Shown here: in pieces, positions 43,031-51,115 of the stretch
Numbering within the stretch: the first letter of the stretch is position 1
Layout of the letters: each line of letters starts with the position of its first letter
Source: Paenibacillus dendrobii
GTDB lineage: Bacteria; Bacillota; Bacilli; Paenibacillales; Paenibacillaceae
Length of the DNA: 64,000 nt
Assembly: GCF_009807035.1 (NCBI RefSeq)
Contig: NZ_WUBI01000001.1
Span: 1,178,001-1,242,000, forward strand
Direction: 5' to 3'
Translations under genes and position numbers: made by a program
The notes under the pieces: generated by a model
What the model saw: only the letters and a program-made list of their open reading frames with translations
Databases searched by the model: none
What the model was told of the DNA's origin: nothing

Positions 43031-43891
43031 TTATTGGGTCGTTGTAATGGATACCGTATGGGAAGCGTCGTCCCATAACACGGTATAACCTGAAAGCTCC
43101 GAGAAGTTCCTCAGCGGCAGCATCAAGGAATTTTCGCGATACCTTGAAGCTGTAATCTTTATGGTCTTTCCGTTAACAACTGCCTGATCCGACAATGCTC
43201 TATGGACAATGGTTCGGTTTCCAATCTTCAAGGTAGCTATTTTCGATTGGTTGTTCCACAGCACCTCCCCACCCAACAATTCGACGCATGCTCGTAAAGG
43301 AATATAAATCCGGGAATCGTACAGGACGATATCGTTACGCAATGCCGCTTCCCTGTTGTCGATCAACAGCCTCCCCTCAAATTTCTGTTCGCCTACACGA
43401 TAACCAGATTTTTGAGCGATCTCCTCAAATGAAAGCTTTGACGATGTAATAATGGCAGTGGTATGAAGCTGAACGTTGGTGAAAAGCCAATGAATATCAT
43501 CGTTATACATGCGGATACATCCGGCGCTGACATACTTGCCAATGGAATTTTTGTTGCTGTTTCCATGGATCGCGTATGTCGTTCCATTCGTTCCGTTCAC
43601 ATCCAGCCCGATCCAGCGGTCGCCGAGCGGATTTCTTGGGTCGCCTCCCGGAATTTTTTCTTTGTAATACGGACGGTTTTTAATTTTATTAACGATTTCG
43701 AAACTGCCTTCCGGCGTGAGTGATGGCGTTTTGCCGGTGGCTACGGGAAATTCCCTGACTAGGGAACCATTTTGGAAAAAAGCCAATTTATTCGTTTTTT
43801 TGTTGACGATAACGAGATCGCTGCCCGCACTTTGTGAGTCCGCATGCACATGCGCGGGGATGATCCAGCCCAATAGCATAATGAGAAGCAT
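43031..43891 (-). CDS. L,D-transpeptidase (YkuD) with copper-amine-oxidase-like domain, secreted
   Basis: This protein of about 286 residues has a hydrophobic N-terminus ending near HVHA-DS, a YkuD catalytic domain (about residues 24-155) with the His of YAIHGNSNKNSIG and the nucleophile Cys in SAGCIRMYN, and a C-terminal domain (about 180-285) of the copper-amine-oxidase N-terminal type (IYIPLRACVELLGGEVLWNNQSKIATLKIG). The enzyme makes or remodels 3-3 cross-links in peptidoglycan. No in-frame ATG/GTG/TTG follows the strong AAAGGAGG at 43932-43939. The ATG at 43891 has no ribosome site, but a CTG at 43921 lies 10 bases from GGAGG and adds RTRHRPFAA, the basic start expected of a signal peptide. 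The true start may therefore be CTG. Confidence 0.9.
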   Translation of the reverse strand: MLLIMLLGWIIPAHVHADSQSAGSDLVIVNKKTNKLAFFQNGSLVREFPVATGKTPSLTPEGSFEIVNKIKNRPYYKEKIPGGDPRNPLGDRWIGLDVNGTNGTTYAIHGNSNKNSIGKYVSAGCIRMYNDDIHWLFTNVQLHTTAIITSSKLSFEEIAQKSGYRVGEQKFEGRLLIDNREAALRNDIVLYDSRIYIPLRACVELLGGEVLWNNQSKIATLKIGNRTIVHRALSDQAVVNGKTIKITASRYRENSLMLPLRNFSELSGYTVLWDDASHTVSITTTQ

Positions 43892-44035
43892 TGCTGCGAA
43901 TGGGCGATGACGAGTACGCAGAGTGTGAGTACCTCCTTTCTTGTAACGTTACTAGCCATTATATGGGGGCACCCCGCTGTCCTATCACTCCATGATGTGC
44001 ATGGATGTGAATTTGTTTTGCGAAAGGGAAAATAT

Positions 44036-44057
44036 TGAAAGTGAATTGTAACTTTCA
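44036..44057. repeat. Palindrome upstream of permease gene
   Basis: TGAAAGT (44036-44042) and ACTTTCA (44051-44057) form a perfect 7-base inverted repeat with 8 bases between, about 80 bases before the permease start. It could be an operator; no terminator tail is present. Confidence 0.35.
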
Positions 44058-44139
44058 TGAAAAACTCGCATTTTTTCTTGAGTTTATTCAGAGAGAGTAA
44101 TAAAATATAAACTTGTTCATTGTTTAAGGAGGAAAAAGA

Positions 44140-45186
44140 ATGTCACCCATCGGCTCGAATACCAACCATCCTCCGACTAAAAAAGCGGTATGGTTGGCAA
44201 TGCTGTTCATACTGATTGCGATTATCGGCCTGCTGTACGTAAAATGGTGGCCATATTACCACAAGGCTTTTACAGCCGCATCCAAGCACTCGATCGGTTC
44301 CTCGATACTGGGCATGGAGCAGGATGGTCCATCCTGGCATTCCGCCCTTCAATATGCCATTGCCTATTTTAAATCTGTATGGAAAGCTGCCATTCTTGGT
44401 ATTTTGCTAGGCTCGCTTGTACAGGTCCTGCTCCCGGTGAATTGGCTGTATCAAAAGCTCGGCAAAGCAGGATTCAAAAGCACGCTGATCGGCGGCATAT
44501 CCTCTTTGCCCGGCATGATGTGCACCTGCTGCGCAGCCCCCATCGCAAGCGGGCTTCGCAAGCGCAATGTTTCCATCGGCGCGGCACTCGCCTTTTGGCT
44601 TGGCAATCCACTGCTCAATCCGGCTACGTTAATCTTTATGGCGTTCGTGCTCTCATGGAAATTCACGCTGATGCGGATTGTTTTTGGAATTGTTCTTACG
44701 CTAGGCGTGAGTTATTTTGCCAATCGCTTTGCAGGTACAACTGAAGTTCCCGAACCCTTGGCCGTAATTCCTGAAGAATCCGCAGCTGAAGAGTCCTTCT
44801 GGTCCCGTTGGTTAAAAAGCCTCGGCATGATGATCGTCAGCGTCGTACCTGCGTATCTGATTGCGGTTCTCTTATTAGGGGCATTCCAGTCCACCCTGTT
44901 TCCAGTGTGGGTAAGCGGCGGCATTGCAGCCATTATCGCATTTGCCATTGTGGGCACTCTGTTCGTGATTCCAACTGCTGCTGAAATTCCGATTATCCAG
45001 TCTTTTTTGACACTTGGTATCGGGGCTGGACCGGCTGCGGCACTGCTGATTACCCTTCCGGCAGTGAGCCTGCCATCCGTGCTCATCGTCGGCAGGTCTT
45101 TCCCCAAAAAAGTGCTGGTGTTCGTTGTTGGAGCTGTCGCTCTCGCGGGATGTATTAGCGGTATGATCGGGGCTTGGATTTTGTAG
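44140..45186 (+). CDS. UPF0718/ArsP-type permease
   Basis: This 348-residue protein has a first membrane anchor (AVWLAMLFILIAIIGLLYV) and about eight more segments. It carries the cysteine motif SLPGMMCTCCAAPIASGLRKR and the repeated AFWLGNPLLNPATL, both typical of UPF0718/DUF318 permeases. Family member ArsP exports trivalent organoarsenicals; others are of unknown substrate. AAGGAGG precedes the ATG at 8 bases. It is a single gene with an upstream palindrome and a terminator. No arsenic regulator or arsenic genes are adjacent, so an arsenical role is only possible. Confidence 0.87.
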   Translation: MSPIGSNTNHPPTKKAVWLAMLFILIAIIGLLYVKWWPYYHKAFTAASKHSIGSSILGMEQDGPSWHSALQYAIAYFKSVWKAAILGILLGSLVQVLLPVNWLYQKLGKAGFKSTLIGGISSLPGMMCTCCAAPIASGLRKRNVSIGAALAFWLGNPLLNPATLIFMAFVLSWKFTLMRIVFGIVLTLGVSYFANRFAGTTEVPEPLAVIPEESAAEESFWSRWLKSLGMMIVSVVPAYLIAVLLLGAFQSTLFPVWVSGGIAAIIAFAIVGTLFVIPTAAEIPIIQSFLTLGIGAGPAAALLITLPAVSLPSVLIVGRSFPKKVLVFVVGAVALAGCISGMIGAWIL

Positions 45187-45229
45187 ATCTGCTACCTTGA
45201 TGGAGTACGCAATAATTAATTAGTAACTC

Positions 45230-45270
45230 AAAGACCGATTTTTCCTGATTCAGAGGAGAATTCGGTCTTT
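45230..45270 (+). terminator. Terminator of the permease gene
   Basis: Stem AAAGACCGA (45230-45238) / TCGGTCTTT (45262-45270) with a 23-base interior, followed by TTT on the + strand. Confidence 0.75.
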
Positions 45271-45387
45271 TTTGGTTCAGCAAATGAATTTTGAAAACTC
45301 TATGTAAAATGAAAGCGTATTTATGTACAAATCAGAAAATATGTCATTTTATTTTCATAAAATACCACCTATAACGTTTTCGATTGA

Positions 45388-45416
45388 TTGCTATTTTTGG
45401 ATTAATTTACTATTAT
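45388..45416 (+). promoter_or_regulatory. Candidate promoter of polysaccharide operon
   Basis: TTGCTA at 45388-45393, exactly 17 bases, then TATTAT at 45411-45416. Transcription would begin near 45423 and give a leader of about 200 bases. Confidence 0.5.
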
Positions 45417-45461
45417 TTATTATAAATTACACCTCATGTTATTTAATACAGTTAATTTCGC

Positions 45462-45592
45462 TCTGGATTACGTAATATGCAGGGGTAAACCTCCCTCTTG
45501 CACGAGAGGATCAGGAACAGTCGGTAAATCTGTCTGCCGGCTTAAGTGCCGGATTATGCTGTTTGGAGAGCAGTCTAATTCGTGAGAATACT
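45462..45592 (+). ncRNA. Structured leader RNA, candidate EAR/epsC-type element
   Basis: Between the promoter and the glycosyltransferase gene the sequence suddenly becomes GC-rich and foldable. Visible stems: GCAGGGG with CCTCCC, CCTC/GAGG in CCTCTTGCACGAGAGG, ACAG/CTGT around TCGGTAAAT, and CCGGC/GCCGG with loop TTAAGT, then a CTG/CAG hairpin. The single-stranded joints contain AGGAACAG and GGTAAA. I first compared it with c-di-GMP-I, c-di-AMP, ZTP and other riboswitches and found no clear match. Location before an exopolysaccharide operon, size and joint sequences best recall the EAR (epsC) antitermination RNA of Bacillales. That identity is from memory and unproved; a new riboswitch is the main alternative. 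Confidence 0.55.
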
Positions 45593-45622
45593 AGATAAAA
45601 ATAGAAAAAAAGGAGTGAGCCC

Positions 45623-46948
45623 ATGCAATACTTTTTTTACATGTCGACCGTCATTTTTCTTGGATTTCAACTTCTTTACACGGTAATCCCCTTATTTTTC
45701 AGTAAAGTGAAGAAGCTTGATCCCGAACTTCCTGAAAAATCGATCTCGGTGTTAGTCCCTGCTTATAACGAGGAACTGACCATCAAGAATTGCATTGATG
45801 CAACGGAAGGCTTAAATTACCGTAATTATGAAGTTATTATTATTAATGATGGTTCCAAGGATCAGACTTTTCAAACTTTAGATGAGTTACTTGATTTAGA
45901 AGTCAGTGATCGAGAGGCAGATTATAAGCTAAGTTATGCACCTATTAAAGGAATCTATCAATCTCGAAAGTACAAGCATATCTTCGTCATCGATAAATTC
46001 AATGGCGGAAAAGCCGACTCTCTGAACGCAGGAATCGATTGCGCAAATTCTGACATCGTGATTACGCTGGATGCGGATAGCATGTTAGAAGTTAATTCCC
46101 TAGCATATGTGAATCAATATTTCTACGATGATGACGTCATCGCTCTGGGAGGTACCGTGAAGATCGTTCAGGGTGCTGAGAAGAAGAACGGCATCATCCA
46201 AGAAAGGTTCAAGGGTAAAGGGATTATCAAGAGCCAAGTCATCAGTTACGTTCACGGCTTCTACGTTCGAAAACTAACACAATCCGCATTTAATTCCATT
46301 GTTGTCATCTCGGGTGCATTCGGTGCATTCTACAAAAATATATTGGTCGATGTCAATGGGTTTAGAAGCACCGTTGGCGAAGATATTGATATCACCCTCA
46401 AAATTCATGAATTCATCAAAGCCAATAACCTGAAGAAAAAACTGGTATACGCACCTGAAGCCGTCTGCTATACGGAATGCCCTGAGAATCTAACCAACTA
46501 TTATAAACAACGGATACGTTGGCAAAAGGCTTTTATCGATTGCATCCTCATCTATTGGTCTAAATTATCGAAAAAATTCAGTTTTGGCGTAAGTATCTTT
46601 TTCGCAATAGATGGTTTTGTGCTAGGAACTCTATCCGCATTTACAACGATCATTTTTCTAATACAAGCTATTTTCACGGGAACCAATCTATTACATGCCC
46701 TGATCCTAATGTTAGCCGTTGTGATCTTTAATATGCTGCAAGTTGGTATTGCCCTGTACTTATGCAAGAAATACGGCAGTAATTATTCATTCATCGATTA
46801 TGTTAAAATGTTTGTCTTTAGCCAAGTTGAATTACTAACCTATCGCAATCTGCACTTTTATTTGAATATCGTAGGCACGTTTAAGTACTTTGATAATGAT
46901 GAGGGCTGGGGATTTGTTGAGCGAAAAGGCGTATCTAGCATCAGTTAA
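45623..46948 (+). CDS. Processive family-2 glycosyltransferase (IcaA/PgaC-like)
   Basis: This 441-residue membrane synthase has an N-terminal membrane segment (VIFLGFQLLYTVIPLFF), a GT2 domain with VLVPAYNEELTI, IINDGSKDQT, the DxD-type metal motif TLDADSM (D150-D152), GEDIDIT (about 252-258) and QRIRW (296-300), and then three or more C-terminal membrane segments. The D, D, D, QxxRW set marks a processive beta-glycan synthase of the cellulose/hyaluronan/PNAG type. AAAGGAG lies 6 bases before the ATG. It is the first gene of a three-gene operon with a membrane acyltransferase and a GH18 hydrolase. It is preceded by a structured leader. The polymer's sugar is unknown; PNAG-like or another N-acetylhexosamine polymer is the natural guess because of the GH18 partner. 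Confidence 0.88.
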   Translation: MQYFFYMSTVIFLGFQLLYTVIPLFFSKVKKLDPELPEKSISVLVPAYNEELTIKNCIDATEGLNYRNYEVIIINDGSKDQTFQTLDELLDLEVSDREADYKLSYAPIKGIYQSRKYKHIFVIDKFNGGKADSLNAGIDCANSDIVITLDADSMLEVNSLAYVNQYFYDDDVIALGGTVKIVQGAEKKNGIIQERFKGKGIIKSQVISYVHGFYVRKLTQSAFNSIVVISGAFGAFYKNILVDVNGFRSTVGEDIDITLKIHEFIKANNLKKKLVYAPEAVCYTECPENLTNYYKQRIRWQKAFIDCILIYWSKLSKKFSFGVSIFFAIDGFVLGTLSAFTTIIFLIQAIFTGTNLLHALILMLAVVIFNMLQVGIALYLCKKYGSNYSFIDYVKMFVFSQVELLTYRNLHFYLNIVGTFKYFDNDEGWGFVERKGVSSIS

Positions 46949-46995
46949 AACCAAGAAAAACAATATGAAAACTAAACTTAGAGGAGGTTTTATTT

Positions 46996-48096
46996 ATGTC
47001 TGATATCCTAAAAGATAAACGCGTTATTTTTATTGATATTCTCAGAATACTGTCCATCCTGGCCGTTATCATTTTGCATTACTCAGCAGATCTGCTCACG
47101 AGGACCAATGATTTCAATACGATCCCCTGGTGGATCAGCAACTTTTTCAATTCCATATCCCGCTTTGCCGTTCCTGTATTTTTTATGATTAGTGGCTCGA
47201 TGATTCTAAGAACGGAAATTAAATCGTACAAACAATTTTATGTGAAAAAAGTACTGCCGCTCATCATTTCTTTGGTAAGCTGGTCATTCATTTATGCGGT
47301 GTACAATCAATACTTTGTTCTAAAAAGCAGCATGAACGTGTTTCAGTTCTTTGCCCATTTTGCCTACGGCTTAGCTTTTGATCGAAATTATATCCATTTA
47401 TGGTTTCTCTATGCCATTATCGCCATCTACATAACCGTTCCACTCATAAGTAAGCTCGTCAAAGCATGCAGCGAAAAAGATTTAAGATACTATCTATTCT
47501 TCTGGTTCCTGATCAGTATCTTCTATAAATTCATCTCCGATATGGTCTTCAGGCTAACCTCTGAATATATCAATATACCGATTACCAACATCCCATTATT
47601 CATGGGTTACCTCGGGTATTTTATATTAGGATACTATCTCTATAACTTTTCGATACCGCTCAAGGCGAAGAACCTATTTTGCAATTTGGGCGTGATATCC
47701 CTATTTTCAACACCGGTGGCTACTTATTTTGCTTCTGTTTACAACGGTACGCTGGATGAGGTATTCTACGGCAACTATTCGATTACAACTTTCTTTATGG
47801 CGATCGGAACCTTTATTTATTTCAAGGAAAAAGAAGAAACATTGCATGAGAGAATGAATTACAAGGTCCAAAAATTAATAAGCTCCATTTCCAAAGCCAG
47901 CTTTAGCATTTATTTGATTCATGTATTAGTTGAACTATTGGTTTCCAGAAGATCTGAAGTCGATGCCAATCTTCTCCAAACCACGGCTAACCTTATTTAT
48001 AATGTTGCGATCATATTCTCCATCAGCTATGTCACGGTCAAACTCTTGAATCTCAATAAATATGTCACCCAAGTCTTATTTGGAGGAAAAAGTTAA
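46996..48096 (+). CDS. Membrane acyltransferase (Acyltransferase-3/IcaC-like)
   Basis: This 366-residue protein has 10 or so membrane segments and the family opening VIFIDILRILSILAVIILHYSADLL, with the catalytic His in ILHY (about residue 23), RFAVPVFFMISGSMIL and SKASFSIYLIHVLVELL. Such proteins O-acylate polysaccharides or, as IcaC does, modify PNAG with succinate. AGGAGG lies 8 bases before the ATG, and it starts 47 bases after the glycosyltransferase. It would add acyl groups to the polymer made by its neighbour. Confidence 0.88.
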   Translation: MSDILKDKRVIFIDILRILSILAVIILHYSADLLTRTNDFNTIPWWISNFFNSISRFAVPVFFMISGSMILRTEIKSYKQFYVKKVLPLIISLVSWSFIYAVYNQYFVLKSSMNVFQFFAHFAYGLAFDRNYIHLWFLYAIIAIYITVPLISKLVKACSEKDLRYYLFFWFLISIFYKFISDMVFRLTSEYINIPITNIPLFMGYLGYFILGYYLYNFSIPLKAKNLFCNLGVISLFSTPVATYFASVYNGTLDEVFYGNYSITTFFMAIGTFIYFKEKEETLHERMNYKVQKLISSISKASFSIYLIHVLVELLVSRRSEVDANLLQTTANLIYNVAIIFSISYVTVKLLNLNKYVTQVLFGGKS

Positions 48097-48097
48097 T

Positions 48098-49237
48098 ATG
48101 ATCAAAATCAGTCTTTATACGAAGGCCTTCTTGGCCGCGTTAACGATCGGGATGGGGATGTATTTTTATCATATCAACAATTCAGACCATAAAATCACCT
48201 CTGTCTATATACCCGTTTGGAAAGATTTCAAAGACCTTTCTCTCGAAGGAAAGAATGTGGATATTGCTATTCTGGCCTTTGCCAAAATTGATAAAACGAA
48301 TATATATTTTGATCAAGACCCTGCCAAGAACGAAGTCATCAAACAAAATATCAAGCAGCTAGCTGCGAAAAACAAAAATACGAGCTTCATCCTTGGCGTT
48401 GGCGGCTATAAAGCAGATGGATTCTCGGATGCATCGATGGATGGGAAACGCTACTCCTTTACAGAAAATATGGTTGAGCTCGTCAAAGAGTTAGATTTAG
48501 ATGGAATCGATATCGACTGGGAATATCCAGCGTTTGATTCATGGAATACAACCAAAGCCAGACCTGAGGACACCAAGAACTTCACCCATTTAATGAAGGA
48601 GCTCAAAGAAAAACTGGATAGGCTCCCGCGTAAAAATAAGAATTACTATTTGAGCTTTGCTGCTGGAAATGAAGATTGGTACTTCAAAAATGTAGAGGTT
48701 AAAAAGGTCGAAAAGTATGTGGATTTCATCAATGTGATGAGTTATGACTTAACGGGGGCTTGGTCGGATACAACAGGGTATAATTCAAATTTATATACAG
48801 ATAAGAATGATAAGAGTAAAACCAGCGTAGATCGTATCATCAGCTTGTATCTGGATCATAACATTGATCCCAAGAAGCTCCTCTTAGGCGTTCCCGCCTA
48901 CTCCTATGGATGGGAGAATGTGAAGAGTGATCCGGGTCAACAGGGTGCCTTTTCCAAGGGTAAGCCGATCGATATCAACACAATAGATTTGAGCTACAAG
49001 ACGCTAAAAGAAAAGTACCTAAACCAAGATGGATTTAAGCGTTACTACGACGATACGGCAAAAACAGCCTATCTGTATGATGGAAACACCTTTGTAACCT
49101 ACGAAGATCAAGAGGCATTGAGTGCAAAGATCAATTATATCAAAGATAAACATCTTGCTGGTGCCATGGTGTGGGAATACTCTCAGGACTCCGATGATGG
49201 TATCGTGAAATACTTATCGGATCATTTGAACGAATAA
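48098..49237 (+). CDS. GH18 family glycoside hydrolase, membrane-anchored
   Basis: This 379-residue protein begins with an uncleaved or signal-anchor hydrophobic segment (AFLAALTIGMGMYFYHI, about residues 10-26), followed by a GH18 barrel. The catalytic motif DGIDIDWEYP (D135-E142) is complete. Other family blocks are FILGVGGY, FINVMSYDLTG, LLLGVPAYSYGWENV and AGAMVWEYSQDSDDG. It would cleave beta-1,4-linked N-acetylglucosamine chains outside the membrane. ATG 48098 has GGAGG 11 bases upstream and lies 1 base after the acyltransferase stop. Being in the polysaccharide operon, it probably trims or releases the polymer. A strong terminator follows. Confidence 0.92.
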   Translation: MIKISLYTKAFLAALTIGMGMYFYHINNSDHKITSVYIPVWKDFKDLSLEGKNVDIAILAFAKIDKTNIYFDQDPAKNEVIKQNIKQLAAKNKNTSFILGVGGYKADGFSDASMDGKRYSFTENMVELVKELDLDGIDIDWEYPAFDSWNTTKARPEDTKNFTHLMKELKEKLDRLPRKNKNYYLSFAAGNEDWYFKNVEVKKVEKYVDFINVMSYDLTGAWSDTTGYNSNLYTDKNDKSKTSVDRIISLYLDHNIDPKKLLLGVPAYSYGWENVKSDPGQQGAFSKGKPIDINTIDLSYKTLKEKYLNQDGFKRYYDDTAKTAYLYDGNTFVTYEDQEALSAKINYIKDKHLAGAMVWEYSQDSDDGIVKYLSDHLNE

Positions 49238-49261
49238 GGTAATCAAGGAGTAGCAAAACTT

Positions 49262-49310
49262 AAAAACCACTTACTGCTCAGAACATCATTCTGAATAGTA
49301 AGTGGTTTTT
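49262..49310 (+). terminator. Terminator of polysaccharide operon
   Basis: Perfect 14-base stem AAAAACCACTTACT (49262-49275) / AGTAAGTGGTTTTT (49297-49310), very stable, with T-rich 3' side. Confidence 0.92.
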
Positions 49311-49372
49311 GTTTATATAGGGTGGAGTGCCGGAATTGCTCTTCACCTCGTGAACGGATGTTGACATACTGT

Positions 49373-50950
49373 TTATTGTACGGTTGAGTATTCCACAAGA
49401 CTCCGCTTTTCTCCGGTTCCTTCATCCTCTTCAGCTATTTCCGTCTGTTCAGCCGTGGAATCAAGCTTACTGTTGCCCATGAAAAGGGTCGCTATACACG
49501 CGGCGATCACCGGTAGTAGTGCCCACGCAAAAGTTTGAGTAATGGAGCCTGATAAGTATTCGGAAATATGATGCAGAAGTTCAGTAGGAATCGATGAACG
49601 AGCCTGCTCGGATAACAGCACATGGGGATCGTTCATTTGCAGAGCTTCCGGTGCGGGTCCTCCGCTGCTGAATAAATCACTCATCCTGCTGGAGAAGGCG
49701 TGATTCTGGATCATGCCGAACACGGTAATGCCAAGTGTCATGCCGAGAGAGCGCAGGAAGTTAAATGTTGAACTCGCCGTTCCCCTCTGCCGATACGACA
49801 AACCGTGGATGCATGCATTCCCAAGTACCGAGAAGGAAGCCCCAATGCCAAGGCCTACAAGGATCATATAGATCGTAACCTCAAGACGGGTTGAATCCGG
49901 GCTCAGCGTGCTCAGAAGTATGATCCCTGCCATGAATAATAGTAGTGTCGAGATCATAATCGATCGGTACGACAAACGATTCATCAGGTTCCCGCTGAGG
50001 GTTGCCGTTACGACGGAACCGAGCATCATGGGGAGAAGCACCATACCGGAGTTTGTTGCCGATCCGCCCAGGACACCTTGAATAAATATCGGGATGTACA
50101 CGGAAGCTGCGATAAAAGCTGCCCCGCTGAACAAGCCGATGACAACGCTGGATGCGTAAACTCTGTTTTTGAACAAACCGAACGTAATGATCGGTTCTTT
50201 GGCTTTCGTCTCACGATACAAGAATGCCGCAGTCAACAGCACAAAACCACCGAACAAGCTGAGAATTGGAGTCGAGCTCCAAGCCAGCTGCTTGCCGCCC
50301 AACTCAAGCGCAAACATCAAGCATACGACCGCTCCCAGCAACGTAATCGCTCCCGCCCAGTCGATCGGCTGCTTCGAGCGCTCGTGCGACTCTTTGTAGT
50401 AGGCTGCAATCATGAAGAGTGCCACGAATCCGAGCGGTAAATTAATGTAGAATACCCACTGCCATGCGATGTAATCTGTAATGTATGCCCCGAGCAGCGG
50501 ACCGAATATGCTGGAGATTCCAAAGACGGCGCCAAATAATCCTCCAAGTTTGCCTCTCTTCTCCAGCGGCACGGCATCGAACATGATCGTAAATGCGATT
50601 GGTACCAGTGCACCCCCGCCAATGCCTTGAACCGCACGGTATAAAGCCAGCTGCGTGATGGATTGCGCGGTTCCGCATAATGCCGAACCCATCATAAACA
50701 TAATGATCCCAAAGATAAAAAATCTTTTTCTGCCATACATATCGGATAACTTTCCGAAAATGGGCATCCCCGCCATTTCAGCCACCATGTAAGCCGAGGT
50801 GACCCAGACGAATTTGTCCATCCCTCCTATTTCACCGACGATATTCCCCATGGCTGTCGCCACGATGGAATTATCCATCGATGCCATCAGAATACCCAAT
50901 AGCAGGGCTCCAATGACCAGGGATAGTCGGCTTTGCTGTTGCTGTTTCAT
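49373..50950 (-). CDS. MFS drug efflux transporter, DHA2 (EmrB/QacA) type
   Basis: This 525-residue protein has 14 membrane segments. The motif GILMASMDNSIVATAMGNIVGEIGG is the DHA2 start with the membrane Asp. The loop GKLSDMYGRKRFFIFG and motif C YRAVQGIGGGALVPIAFTIMFDAVP are classical, and GAYITDYIAWQWVFYINLPLG is also typical. AAGGAG lies 11 bases before the ATG. It lies about 155 bases after a WYL regulator gene on the same strand with a terminator in between, so control by that regulator is possible but not shown. Confidence 0.93.
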   Translation of the reverse strand: MKQQQQSRLSLVIGALLLGILMASMDNSIVATAMGNIVGEIGGMDKFVWVTSAYMVAEMAGMPIFGKLSDMYGRKRFFIFGIIMFMMGSALCGTAQSITQLALYRAVQGIGGGALVPIAFTIMFDAVPLEKRGKLGGLFGAVFGISSIFGPLLGAYITDYIAWQWVFYINLPLGFVALFMIAAYYKESHERSKQPIDWAGAITLLGAVVCLMFALELGGKQLAWSSTPILSLFGGFVLLTAAFLYRETKAKEPIITFGLFKNRVYASSVVIGLFSGAAFIAASVYIPIFIQGVLGGSATNSGMVLLPMMLGSVVTATLSGNLMNRLSYRSIMISTLLLFMAGIILLSTLSPDSTRLEVTIYMILVGLGIGASFSVLGNACIHGLSYRQRGTASSTFNFLRSLGMTLGITVFGMIQNHAFSSRMSDLFSSGGPAPEALQMNDPHVLLSEQARSSIPTELLHHISEYLSGSITQTFAWALLPVIAACIATLFMGNSKLDSTAEQTEIAEEDEGTGEKRSLVEYSTVQ

Positions 50951-51085
50951 TTACAGATCCACTCCTTTTTTTTCTCGTTCACTTCTGTTCCTTCCAAGCT
51001 AAGAAAGCCGCATGTAAATGTGGTTATTCCGGCGATCCTTGGAGAGGAATTTCTCGAAGTGAATCCTTTCCTACATATTAAAAAA

Positions 51086-51115
51086 GGAAGTATGACAACG
51101 GACTGTCATACTTCC
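51086..51115 (-). terminator. Terminator of WYL regulator gene
   Basis: Perfect 12-base stem GGAAGTATGACA / TGTCATACTTCC overlapping the stop codon, followed by T6 on the minus strand. Confidence 0.88.

Larger units (their letters stand above)
45187..45622. other. Long intergenic region before the polysaccharide operon
   Basis: This 436-base gap contains the permease terminator (45230-45270), an AT-rich promoter region with TTGCTA-17-TATTAT (45388-45416), and a densely structured leader (45462-45592) before the glycosyltransferase gene. No coding frame was seen in it. Confidence 0.65.

Noticed and set aside
45462..45592. c-di-GMP-I (GEMM) riboswitch in the polysaccharide leader
   Set aside because: AGGGGTAAACC faintly recalls the GEMM first stem, but the second conserved half (GCAAAGCC and GGTAGCGGG-like part) is missing. 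The later stems do not fit.
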